Assembly (NCBI GenBank): GCA_017411745.1
Contig: JAFQPM010000024.1
Span: forward strand, 1 to 60,424
From: Clostridia bacterium
GTDB taxonomy: Bacteria > Bacillota > Clostridia > Oscillospirales > CAG-272
Length of the DNA: 60,424 nt
Direction: 5' to 3'
Positions 53,510 through 60,424 of this stretch are shown here, piece by piece. The notes beneath the pieces were generated by a model, which made no database searches, was not told the origin of the DNA, and was given only the letters and a program-made list of their open reading frames with translations. The translations under genes and the position numbers were made by a program. Positions within the stretch are counted from its first letter, which is position 1. Each line of letters starts with the position of its first letter.

Positions 53510-53899
53510 TTATTCTTCGGTTTGATCCTTTGCGTATGCCGCCGAGAAAAGCTCGCCTATGCGCTCGCTTTTTCCCTGAAGATGAAGGTAACCGAACAAT
53601 ACCTCCATCCCCGTAGCAGCGCGGTATTCAGACATAGTCGCGCTTTTTGGAACGTTACCGCCCGACATATTCCTGCCGCGCTTGTAAACGAGTGATTCGT
53701 CTTCGGAGAGCAGTGGGATTATTTTGTGCATAGCGGCAGCCTGCGCAGAAGCCTTTACGAAAGCAAGGGAGGCTCGATTGAGATCTCCCGAACTCGATAT
53801 ACCTTGTTCTACGAGCAGCTCACGAACCTTAAGCTCTAAGACCGAATCGCCGAGATATGCCAGTGCTTCGGTTGATATTTCTTTTAAATTCTTGCTCAA
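53510..53899 (-). CDS. mrnC: Mini-ribonuclease III
   Basis: 129 aa from TTG 53899 with GAGGTG upstream. A lone RNase III catalytic domain: AYLGDSVLELKVRELL and YKRGRN, without a dsRNA-binding domain. It trims 23S rRNA ends in Firmicutes. It is usually beside cysS; here it is with ppiB, so the context is rearranged. Promoter at 53941-53969. Confidence 0.93.
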   Translation of the reverse strand: MSKNLKEISTEALAYLGDSVLELKVRELLVEQGISSSGDLNRASLAFVKASAQAAAMHKIIPLLSEDESLVYKRGRNMSGGNVPKSATMSEYRAATGMEVLFGYLHLQGKSERIGELFSAAYAKDQTEE

Positions 53900-53940
53900 A
53901 TCGACACCTCACTTCAGATACAGTCTTGTCCGATAGATAG

Positions 53941-53969
53941 ATTTTATCACAATTTCGGCAATTTATCAA
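53941..53969 (-). promoter_or_regulatory. Promoter of mrnC-ppiB
   Basis: TTGATA (53964-53969), 17 nt, TAAAAT (53941-53946) with TTGTGA before the -10. Confidence 0.72.
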
Positions 53970-54039
53970 GAGCTTTGCGTAAATATGCCCCTAAAAAGAG
54001 GAAAAAGTTTTGAATTTCAAGAAAAATTTGATTTTCCAC

Positions 54040-54068
54040 TTGATTTTTTTGGCAAAAACTTATATAAT
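54040..54068 (+). promoter_or_regulatory. Promoter of asnS
   Basis: TTGATT, 17 nt, TATAAT, 54 bp before the start. Confidence 0.75.
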
Positions 54069-54122
54069 AGTATTTATGATAGAATTTATTTGAGAAAATC
54101 AACGCAAAAAGGAATTTAGACT

Positions 54123-55517
54123 ATGAAAAGAACTCTTATAAGAGAAATTTACGCCGACAAGGAAGCGTTCGGCGGCAAAGAGATCACTGTAGGCGGTTGG
54201 GTCAGAAACCTCCGCGACAGTAAAGCATTCGGATTTATAGATCTTAACGACGGCTCGTATTTCAAGAGCGTGCAGGTCGTTTTTGAGAGAAATATAGTAG
54301 ATAATTATGACGAGATCGCATCCCAGAATGTCGGTGCAGCGCTCGTCGTCACGGGAGTTCTCACACTCACCCCCGAGGCAAAGCAGCCCTTCGAGCTTAA
54401 GGCTACCAAGGTAGAGATCGAGGGAACCAGCACCCCCGATTATCCCCTCCAGCCCAAGCGCCACTCGGTAGAGTTTTTGCGCGAGCAGGCATATCTGCGC
54501 CCCAGAACCAATCTGTTCTCCGCGGTGTTCAGAGTAAGAAGCGAGGTCGCTTACGCGATCCACTCCTTCTTCAATCAGAGAGGCTTTGTGTACGTTCACA
54601 CACCTATAATCACCTGCTCGGACGCAGAGGGTGCGGGCGAGATGTTCAGAGTCACCACTCTTGATATGGATAACCTTCCCAAGACCGAGGACGGAGCAGT
54701 AGATTTCTCGCAGGACTTCTTCGGCAAGAGCGCAAACCTCACCGTTTCGGGTCAGCTTGAGGGCGAGACCTACGCTATGGCGTTCGGCAACATCTATACC
54801 TTCGGTCCCACCTTCAGAGCAGAGAACTCCAACACCGCGCGCCACGCGGCAGAGTTCTGGATGATCGAGCCCGAGATCGCTTTTGCGGATCTCAACGACG
54901 ATATGGAGCTCGCGTGGGATATGATCAAACATATCATAAATCACGTTATGGACAACTGCCAGGCAGAGCTTCAGTTCTTCAATAGCTTTGTGGATAAGGG
55001 ACTCCTTGCTCGCCTTACTGCACTCCGCGATGCAGACTATGCAAAGGTGACATACACCGAGGCGATCGAGATCCTCGAAAAATCCAAGGCAGACTTTAAG
55101 TTCCCTGTATATTGGGGAGTCGACCTCCAGACCGAGCACGAAAGATACCTCACCGAGCAGGTATATAAGAAGCCCATTTTCTTGACCGACTATCCCAAGG
55201 AGATCAAGGCGTTTTATATGAGACTCAACGACGACGGCAAGACCGTAGCGGCAATGGATCTACTGGTTCCCGGCGTTGGCGAGATCATCGGCGGCTCGCA
55301 GAGAGAGGAAAGACTCGACGTGCTTCTTTCCCGTATGGCAGAATGCGGACTTGACGAAAAGGACTATTGGTGGTACGTAAATCTCCGCAAGTACGGCGGC
55401 ACCAAGCACGCAGGCTTCGGTCTCGGCTTTGAGCGTATCATAATGTACCTTACGGGCGTATCCAACATCCGCGATGTTCTTCCTTATCCGAGAACGGTCG
55501 GCAACGCTGAATACTGA
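54123..55517 (+). CDS. asnS: Asparaginyl-tRNA synthetase
   Basis: 464 aa, AAAGGAA before the ATG. N-terminal OB domain (1-105), then a class II core with motif 2 [21 protein letters not shown] and motif 3 GFGLGFERI. The absence of a GAD insertion and the overall length fit AsnRS, not AspRS. It allows direct Asn charging. No T-box in the 54-nt leader. Confidence 0.98.
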   Translation: MKRTLIREIYADKEAFGGKEITVGGWVRNLRDSKAFGFIDLNDGSYFKSVQVVFERNIVDNYDEIASQNVGAALVVTGVLTLTPEAKQPFELKATKVEIEGTSTPDYPLQPKRHSVEFLREQAYLRPRTNLFSAVFRVRSEVAYAIHSFFNQRGFVYVHTPIITCSDAEGAGEMFRVTTLDMDNLPKTEDGAVDFSQDFFGKSANLTVSGQLEGETYAMAFGNIYTFGPTFRAENSNTARHAAEFWMIEPEIAFADLNDDMELAWDMIKHIINHVMDNCQAELQFFNSFVDKGLLARLTALRDADYAKVTYTEAIEILEKSKADFKFPVYWGVDLQTEHERYLTEQVYKKPIFLTDYPKEIKAFYMRLNDDGKTVAAMDLLVPGVGEIIGGSQREERLDVLLSRMAECGLDEKDYWWYVNLRKYGGTKHAGFGLGFERIIMYLTGVSNIRDVLPYPRTVGNAEY

Positions 55518-55531
55518 TAAAACAAAATTTT

Positions 55532-55557
55532 AGGGGAAGGGCTATGCTTCTTCCCCT
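55532..55557 (+). terminator. Hairpin after asnS, possible terminator
   Basis: Stem AGGGGAAG / CTTCCCCT with a 10-nt loop; the T tail is poor. The arms recall a shortened GGGGGAAGG palindrome. Confidence 0.45.
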
Positions 55558-55633
55558 TGTCATATCATTAGATATAAGAGGACAGCGTGAAAGTTACTCT
55601 CACTTTAATAGTAAAGTATGCTTTTTCACGCAC

Positions 55634-55715
55634 GAATTTTGCCTCTTCGGAAAAATTCATCGATTACTGTTTGTGCCGCCATACAGGGGGTTCCGTTGGC
55701 GGCGGAATGGAGATT
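55634..55715 (+). promoter_or_regulatory. Recurrent two-hairpin leader, copy 3 (DUF1934)
   Basis: AT hairpin GAATTTT/AAAATTC (55634-55658), then TTTGTGCCGCC, an 18-nt loop, GGCGGC, GGAATGG and AGATT. GGAG lies six bases before ATG 55719. Pairing is kept while the hairpin bases differ from copy 1. Confidence 0.55.
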
Positions 55716-55718
55716 AGA

Positions 55719-56300
55719 ATGCTTTATGAACCTAACGCTCCTCAAAAGGAGATAACCTTGAAAATAAAAACGCTCGTTATCGACGAGGCTGATCCCGCTA
55801 ACATTGCAAAAGATCTTGAAAGACTGTTGGCGCGCGCTATCGAGGAAGGAGAGCTTTCCGAGAAGGAGGTCGACCGAATGCTCGAATTTGACGAAGCGGA
55901 TGAGATCGAGCTCTGCACCGAAGCGAAGATAGAGACCAACGAGGACGGACAGATAGAGATATCCTATAAAGAAAACGAGGACGATCCCCAGATGTCAACG
56001 ATCTCAAAGATCATATTCCATCCGGACCATAAGGAGCTTCTGGCGATGTCAAAGCAGGGCGCGATAAGCACGGTCCTGTCGTTTGAGGAAGGGAAGATGC
56101 ACGTCTGTGCCTACGATACGCCGTTTATGCCGTTCAAGGTGTACGTCAATACGAATAAGCTTGATAACAGACTGCTGGAGAACGGCAAGCTCAAGCTTGA
56201 GTATGTTCTGAATCTGAACGACACCGCACCGCAGCATTTTATCATCACGGTCAGCGCAAAAGAGACTTCCGAGGATCCCTTGAAGGACTTTCTTTCATAA
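55719..56300 (+). CDS. DUF1934 (YwiB-like) beta-barrel protein
   Basis: 193 aa from ATG 55719. A GTG at 55587 with AAGAGG in the same frame would add 44 residues that run through the leader hairpins and look non-coding. The C-terminal two thirds match DUF1934: IEISYKE, TISKIIFHP, YDTPFMPFKVYVNTNKL and LEYVLNLND. An acidic helical insert (about 25-60) lengthens the usual 140-150 aa. The small calycin-like barrel has no known ligand. Confidence 0.82.
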   Translation: MLYEPNAPQKEITLKIKTLVIDEADPANIAKDLERLLARAIEEGELSEKEVDRMLEFDEADEIELCTEAKIETNEDGQIEISYKENEDDPQMSTISKIIFHPDHKELLAMSKQGAISTVLSFEEGKMHVCAYDTPFMPFKVYVNTNKLDNRLLENGKLKLEYVLNLNDTAPQHFIITVSAKETSEDPLKDFLS

Positions 56301-56378
56301 AAAGTGCCGATCAAGCCGCGCCGCGCATACACTTAAAAACAAAAACACGAAATTTTTTGCAATTTTTCGACAAAACTC

Positions 56379-56407
56379 TTGCAAAATGCATTCGAGTGTG
56401 ATATAAT
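56379..56407 (+). promoter_or_regulatory. Promoter of gdhA
   Basis: TTGCAA, 17 nt, TATAAT with GTGTGA extension; a plain 108-nt leader follows. Confidence 0.82.
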
Positions 56408-56514
56408 AATCCCATTAAAATAAGAGCGAATTTGCAAAACGGTGAAATTTTGTTTTTAAAAAACTGCAAAACTTCACAAATCCGCCCAATTTACATACGA
56501 AAGGAACACACATC

Positions 56515-57861
56515 ATGTCCAATTATGTTCAGAACGTTCTTGCGGATCTTATCGCAAAGAACCCCGGTGAGCCCGAATTCCATCAGGCAGCAACAGAAAT
56601 ACTCGAATCCCTCGAGGTAATCTTCGATAAGCACCCCGAGTATGAGAAGGCAGGACTTCTTGAAAGATTCGTAGAGCCCGAGAGAACCGTTATGTTCCGC
56701 GTTCCCTGGGTAGATGACAACGGCAAAGTCCACGTAAACAAGGGCTACCGCGTCCAGTTCAATAGCGCTATCGGTCCTTACAAGGGCGGCTTCCGCTTCC
56801 ATCCCACAGTAAACCTTTCTATCCTCAAGTTCCTCGGACTTGAGCAGATCCTTAAAAATAGCCTTACAGGTCTTCCCATCGGCGGCGGTAAGGGCGGCTC
56901 GGATTTCGATCCCAGCGGCAAGAGCGACGGCGAGATCATGAGATTCTGTCAGAGCTTTATGAGCGAGCTCTACCGTCATATCGGTCCTAACGTAGACGTT
57001 CCCGCAGGTGACATCGGCGTTGGTGCAAGAGAGATCGGCTATCTTTTCGGTCAGTATAAGAGACTTCGCGGCGCGTTCGAGAACGGCGTTCTCACGGGTA
57101 AGGGACTTTCCTACGGCGGCTCTCTCATTCGTCCCGAGGCAACGGGCTTCGGTGCGGTCTACTTCGCACAGAAGGTGCTTGAGCATTACGGCGACAGCAT
57201 CGAGGGCAAGACTGTAGTAATCTCGGGCTTCGGTAACGTAGCTTGGGGCGCAGTCAAGAAGGCAACCGAGCTTGGCGCAAAGGTAATCGCTATCTCGGGT
57301 CCCGACGGATATATCTACGATGAAAACGGCGTTTCCACCGATGAAAAGATCAACTATATGCTCGAGATGAGAGCTTCGGGCAGAAACAAGGTTCAGGACT
57401 ATGCCGAGAAGTTTGGCGTGCCCTTCTATGCAAAGGAAAAGCCTTGGGGACTCAAGGCAGATATCATGATGCCTTGCGCAACTCAGAACGAGGTCGGCAT
57501 GGCAGAGGCAGAGAAGATGGTTGCCAACGGCGTCAAGTACTACATAGAGGTCTCGAATATGCCTACCTCCAACGAGGCGCTCAAGTATATCATTGATAGC
57601 GGCGTTACCGTTGCTCCCTCCAAGGCAGTTAACGCGGGCGGCGTTGCAGTCTCCGCACTTGAAATGTCCCAGAACAGCATGAGAATGTCCTGGACCAGCG
57701 AGGAGGTCGACGCAAAGCTTAAGACCATTATGGTGAATATCCACGACAATGCGGCAGCTGCGGCAGAGGAATTCGGCTACGGCTACGATCTCGTCAAGGG
57801 CGCAAATATCGCAGGCTTCAAGAAGGTTGCCGAGGCGATGATGGCTCAGGGTATTATCTGA
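56515..57861 (+). CDS. gdhA: Glutamate dehydrogenase, hexameric NADP type
   Basis: 448 aa; AAAGGAAC precedes the ATG. K126 in GGGKGGSDFDP is in the catalytic Lys region, and GFGNVAWG forms the nucleotide fold near 238. Length and the YKGGFRFHP segment place it with the NADP-type hexameric enzymes that assimilate ammonium onto 2-oxoglutarate, though some clostridial members use NAD. Codon use is strongly biased, as expected for a highly expressed gene. Own promoter and terminator. Confidence 0.97.
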   Translation: MSNYVQNVLADLIAKNPGEPEFHQAATEILESLEVIFDKHPEYEKAGLLERFVEPERTVMFRVPWVDDNGKVHVNKGYRVQFNSAIGPYKGGFRFHPTVNLSILKFLGLEQILKNSLTGLPIGGGKGGSDFDPSGKSDGEIMRFCQSFMSELYRHIGPNVDVPAGDIGVGAREIGYLFGQYKRLRGAFENGVLTGKGLSYGGSLIRPEATGFGAVYFAQKVLEHYGDSIEGKTVVISGFGNVAWGAVKKATELGAKVIAISGPDGYIYDENGVSTDEKINYMLEMRASGRNKVQDYAEKFGVPFYAKEKPWGLKADIMMPCATQNEVGMAEAEKMVANGVKYYIEVSNMPTSNEALKYIIDSGVTVAPSKAVNAGGVAVSALEMSQNSMRMSWTSEEVDAKLKTIMVNIHDNAAAAAEEFGYGYDLVKGANIAGFKKVAEAMMAQGII

Positions 57862-57876
57862 TTATCAAACAGAAAG

Positions 57877-57906
57877 AAAAGAGCTCCTTTGAAGGAGCTC
57901 TTTTTT
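57877..57906. terminator. Bidirectional terminator after gdhA
   Basis: Stem AAAAGAGCTCCT / AGGAGCTCTTTT, loop TTGA, T-run. Confidence 0.93.
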
Positions 57907-57919
57907 ATGGCTTTTATAA

Positions 57920-59110
57920 TCAGATCTCAGGAATCTCGATCTCAACCTCACGGCCAAGCTCAGCAGAACGAGCGATTCCGTCGAGGATCGCCTGGTTGTA
58001 AATGATCTGCGAGGTGGGCACGGGCGCGGGAAGACCGTACTTGACTGCGTCAAGGAAGGAGCGTATCTTCTTATAGAAGAGATTGTCTGAGGGCTGGGTT
58101 CCCATGGGAATAAGCGGAACCTCGGTAACGGTCTGAAGACCTGCAACCTCGTGATATATCTTCATCGGGCTGAAGAACGTGCCGTTCCAACACTCGGTGG
58201 AGGGAACGCGAAGGCTTCCCTTGGTACCCATGATGATCGTGTCACCCGAGGTGTCGAGATTCATAGCCCATGCTATGCGGAAGTCGAGAATAATACCGCC
58301 TTCAAGACGAACGAATGCGGCAGCAAAATCGTCAACACCGAATTTTGCGGCGTATTCTGCCTTCTTGCCCTCGGGATAACCGCAGTAGTTGGGATCCTTG
58401 CCGAAGAATGCCGACTTGTAGCCCGAAACCGTCAAAGGCTTGGGATATCCGATAGCGTTCAGAACGAGATCGAGAGAGTAGCAGCCGATGTCTGCAAGTG
58501 CGCCGAGACCTGCGGTCTCATCCTCGATAAAGGTCGTTCCGAAGGGGGTGGGAATACCTCTGCGGCGGCCGCCGCCGGTCTGAATGTAGTAGATCTTACC
58601 AAGCTCACCCGACTCAACGATCTTTTTGATCTGCTGCATGTTTGCGTCAAGTCTGGGCTGGAAGCCGATCGAAATGATCTTTCCGCTTTCCTTTTCGGCC
58701 TTCATAACCTCAACAGCCTCGTCGAGAGTGACGGTAAAGGGCTTTTCAAGCATTACGTGTACGCCCTTCTTGAGCGCGTAGATCGCGGGCTCTGCGTGCT
58801 GGCGGTTGTATGTGCAGATCGAAACCGCATCGAGCTTAAGGCTCTCGTCATCGAGCATCTCCTTGTGCGAAGCATAGTCGGTCTTAACACCCTCAACGCC
58901 GTGCTTCTTGAAGAACGCCTCAGCCTTGCCGGGAATGAGGTCTGCACCGGCAACGATCTCTACGTCAGGCATAAGCTTATAGCAGGCAATGTGAGAATCA
59001 GCGATCCAGCCGCAGCCGATGATACCGACTCTGAGCTTTTTGCTCGCGTCAATAACGACCTGGTCGTTTTTTACGTTGTAATCAAGGTTTTTATCCATTT
59101 TTTCAGCCAT
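57920..59110 (-). CDS. Gfo/Idh/MocA-family oxidoreductase
   Basis: 396 aa from ATG 59110, eight bases after GGAGG. Rossmann motif GIIGCGWIADSH near 35-45 and the catalytic EKP (near 130, ...MLEKPF) with a later GCYSLDL segment are family marks. It oxidises a sugar, inositol or glycoside with NAD(P). An epimerase/isomerase gene lies upstream on the same strand, 39 bp away, and the two pair often in sugar-degradation operons. Substrate unknown. Confidence 0.93.
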   Translation of the reverse strand: MAEKMDKNLDYNVKNDQVVIDASKKLRVGIIGCGWIADSHIACYKLMPDVEIVAGADLIPGKAEAFFKKHGVEGVKTDYASHKEMLDDESLKLDAVSICTYNRQHAEPAIYALKKGVHVMLEKPFTVTLDEAVEVMKAEKESGKIISIGFQPRLDANMQQIKKIVESGELGKIYYIQTGGGRRRGIPTPFGTTFIEDETAGLGALADIGCYSLDLVLNAIGYPKPLTVSGYKSAFFGKDPNYCGYPEGKKAEYAAKFGVDDFAAAFVRLEGGIILDFRIAWAMNLDTSGDTIIMGTKGSLRVPSTECWNGTFFSPMKIYHEVAGLQTVTEVPLIPMGTQPSDNLFYKKIRSFLDAVKYGLPAPVPTSQIIYNQAILDGIARSAELGREVEIEIPEI

Positions 59111-59149
59111 TGTTTTGTCCTCCAATAATATAAATGTAGAAATTTCAAA

Positions 59150-59965
59150 TTACCAATCGAACGATCTTAGGTATTCAACGCTCTTTTTGATGCATTCGAG
59201 AGGAGTGAGATCCATAGAGGGCGCGTCCTGCTCGACCACTACCCATTCAGAGCCCGCTTCCTTCGCCGCGGCGAGAATTGCGGGGAAATCCTGCAGTCCG
59301 CTTCCGACGGGGCGGAATTCGAAGCTCTCGGGCTTTACAGGGGGCTTTTTCTTGATTCCAATCAGCTCGTACATATCCTCGGACTTTTCACCCGTGAAAT
59401 CCTTGAGGTGAACTACGGGAGAGCGACCGCTGTATTTTTTGATATATGCTGCGGGATTTTCACCGCCAATGTTTACCCAGCAGGTGTCAAGCTCGGTCTG
59501 GAGCAGATCTGCGGGGATGGTGTCGTAAAGAACGTCAAGGGCATACTTGTCACCGACCTTGACAAATTCGAAATCGTGATTGTGGTAAAGCATCTGAATG
59601 CCGTAAGACTTCGCGATCTCGCACAGCGAACGCATAAAATTCACAACGTAAGGGAAATTTGCGTGATCGGGTCTGTGCTCGGGCATCAGATAGGGGATTG
59701 CGATGTATTTGCAGCCCACCTCGGCGTAAGACGAAATAACGTCCACGGGGTTCATCAGCATCTCGTGGTATGCAACGTGAGCAGAGATCGGAACGAGACC
59801 TAACTCCTCGCACCACTTCTTGACTTCGGCGGGTGCGTGACCGTAAAGTCCGGCAAATTCAACTCCGTCGTATCCCATTTCTTTTATTTGCTTGAGCGTG
59901 TTGTAAAGGTCGGCAGCCGCGTCATCTCTGACTGAATAGACCTGTACTGCTATCGGTAAAGACAT
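59150..59965 (-). CDS. Sugar phosphate isomerase/epimerase (xylose-isomerase-like TIM barrel)
   Basis: 271 aa; AGGAGG precedes the ATG. The AP-endonuclease-2-like barrel has metal ligands in YHNHDFEF, TELDTCWVN, VHLKDF and the final VVVEQD. These proteins interconvert or cleave modified sugars and inositols. First gene of a two-gene operon with the Gfo/Idh/MocA oxidoreductase. A promoter is at 60020-60048. Confidence 0.92.
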   Translation of the reverse strand: MSLPIAVQVYSVRDDAAADLYNTLKQIKEMGYDGVEFAGLYGHAPAEVKKWCEELGLVPISAHVAYHEMLMNPVDVISSYAEVGCKYIAIPYLMPEHRPDHANFPYVVNFMRSLCEIAKSYGIQMLYHNHDFEFVKVGDKYALDVLYDTIPADLLQTELDTCWVNIGGENPAAYIKKYSGRSPVVHLKDFTGEKSEDMYELIGIKKKPPVKPESFEFRPVGSGLQDFPAILAAAKEAGSEWVVVEQDAPSMDLTPLECIKKSVEYLRSFDW

Positions 59966-60019
59966 CTTGTATCCTCCTGATTTATTAATATTGAAGGAAT
60001 TTTATCCCCTCTTAATGCT

Positions 60020-60048
60020 ATTATAAGACACTTTTGTATATGATTCAA
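60020..60048 (-). promoter_or_regulatory. Promoter of the epimerase-oxidoreductase operon
   Basis: TTGAAT (60043-60048), 17 nt, TATAAT (60020-60025) on minus. The GTTGC/GCAAC inverted repeat at about 60076-60097 might be a regulator site. Confidence 0.75.
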
Positions 60049-60285
60049 GACAATTATGGGCAAAAACAAGACAAATGTTGCTATTTTGTTTGTGCAACTG
60101 TCATTCTGCACTAAAACGGGGGGCTGTATTTGGTGATATAACACATACTATAATTAAATAAGGTAGAAATCCGAGCAAGATCGTGAAGAAGGGATGCAAT
60201 TTGACCAACAAACCGACCAATAAGGCCAAAATAAGAGGCAAAAGCAACAAAAACAAAAAAATCGAAAAAAATTTCAAAAAACCTA

Positions 60286-60314
60286 TTGACAAAGTAAAAG
60301 AGCTGTGATATAAT
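60286..60314 (+). promoter_or_regulatory. Very strong promoter with UP-like A-tracts, probably of an rRNA operon
   Basis: TTGACA, 17 nt, TATAAT with TGTGA extension, preceded by phased A-tracts (about 60249-60280) typical of UP elements. No protein gene follows before the window edge. Confidence 0.85.
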
Positions 60315-60424
60315 AGACAAGCGCTCGCAAAAAGGGAGCGCGGAATTGAAGCTTGACAATTGAACAACAAAAGATAGAAGTACAAAGCAAAAAAGCAAGT
60401 GCGAAATACAGATCTGTCAAAAGA
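60315..60424 (+). other. Leader region resembling the start of an rRNA transcript
   Basis: A hairpin GCGCTC/GAGCGC (60321-60341) is followed by GCTTGACAATTGAAC, the kind of sequence seen before 16S genes and in rRNA spacers of Clostridia, and then A-rich, gene-free leader to the edge. The 16S gene itself would begin just past the window. The 320 bp before the promoter (59966-60285) hold no gene. Confidence 0.65.

Noticed and set aside
56491..57744. 417-codon frame antisense to gdhA
   Set aside because: Same cause; gdhA is complete and certain. The antisense frames in ileS, asnS, hppA and the Gfo/Idh gene were dropped for the same reason.

Overview
This window looks like the chromosome of a Gram-positive, low-to-mid-GC Clostridia bacterium, probably a gut lineage near Oscillospirales. 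That placement is inference. The support is the ylmE-sepF-ylmG-ylmH-ileS-lspA-rluD cluster, a DUF512 protein beside Der, a CsoR/CopA pair, SleB-like and SpoIIQ-like wall enzymes, a membrane pyrophosphatase, strong AGGAGG ribosome sites and promoters that nearly all have a 17-nt spacer. No 16S sequence is inside the window, but what looks like an rRNA operon promoter and leader closes the right edge.

Layout. 1-3.8 kb is accessory DNA: the end of an unidentified gene, a ParB-like protein, a small companion, an AT-rich orphan P-loop NTPase with a C-terminal zinc ribbon, and a tRNA-Pro(UGG) with a decayed copy of itself. 3.8-11 kb holds a SleB-like hydrolase and a minus-strand housekeeping run (DUF512 protein, der, a membrane protein, obgE, ppa, a small membrane protein). 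11-16 kb reads plus: exonuclease-domain protein, thiI, a phosphoribosyltransferase, aspS. 16-24 kb has a lipoprotein, a DUF815 ATPase, then maf, mreB, a CPBP protease and PBP2 (cell shape). 24-29 kb has a nucleotidyltransferase, HIT protein, FkbM methyltransferase, short-chain dehydrogenase and dapA. 29-41 kb is a long plus-strand block: queA, lipoprotein, MBL-fold protein, miaA, an HlyD-like adaptor, the ylm division cluster, ileS, lspA, rluD and a GreA-type factor. 41-45.5 kb holds the copper operon csoR-copA, tRNA-Ser(GGA) with palindromic duplicated DNA, and a divergent DUF6809/HTH pair. 45.5-60 kb has hppA, an aldolase-like gene, plsC-gltS, DUF378, an M23 protein, ppiB, mrnC, asnS, DUF1934, gdhA and two sugar-metabolism genes.

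The most unusual observations are: (i) a hairpin-plus-ribosome-site leader found in three copies in front of three unrelated genes (PBP2, a short-chain dehydrogenase, DUF1934); (ii) copA fused in frame to copZ, with the copZ ribosome site and start codon still present inside copA; (iii) both tRNA genes lying beside degenerate copies of themselves; (iv) a family of GGGGGAAGG palindromes with a conserved tail; (v) the orphan NTPase as a possible defence gene; and (vi) division and shape clusters lacking the expected divIVA and mreCD. No CRISPR array, transposase, integrase or complete prophage was seen.
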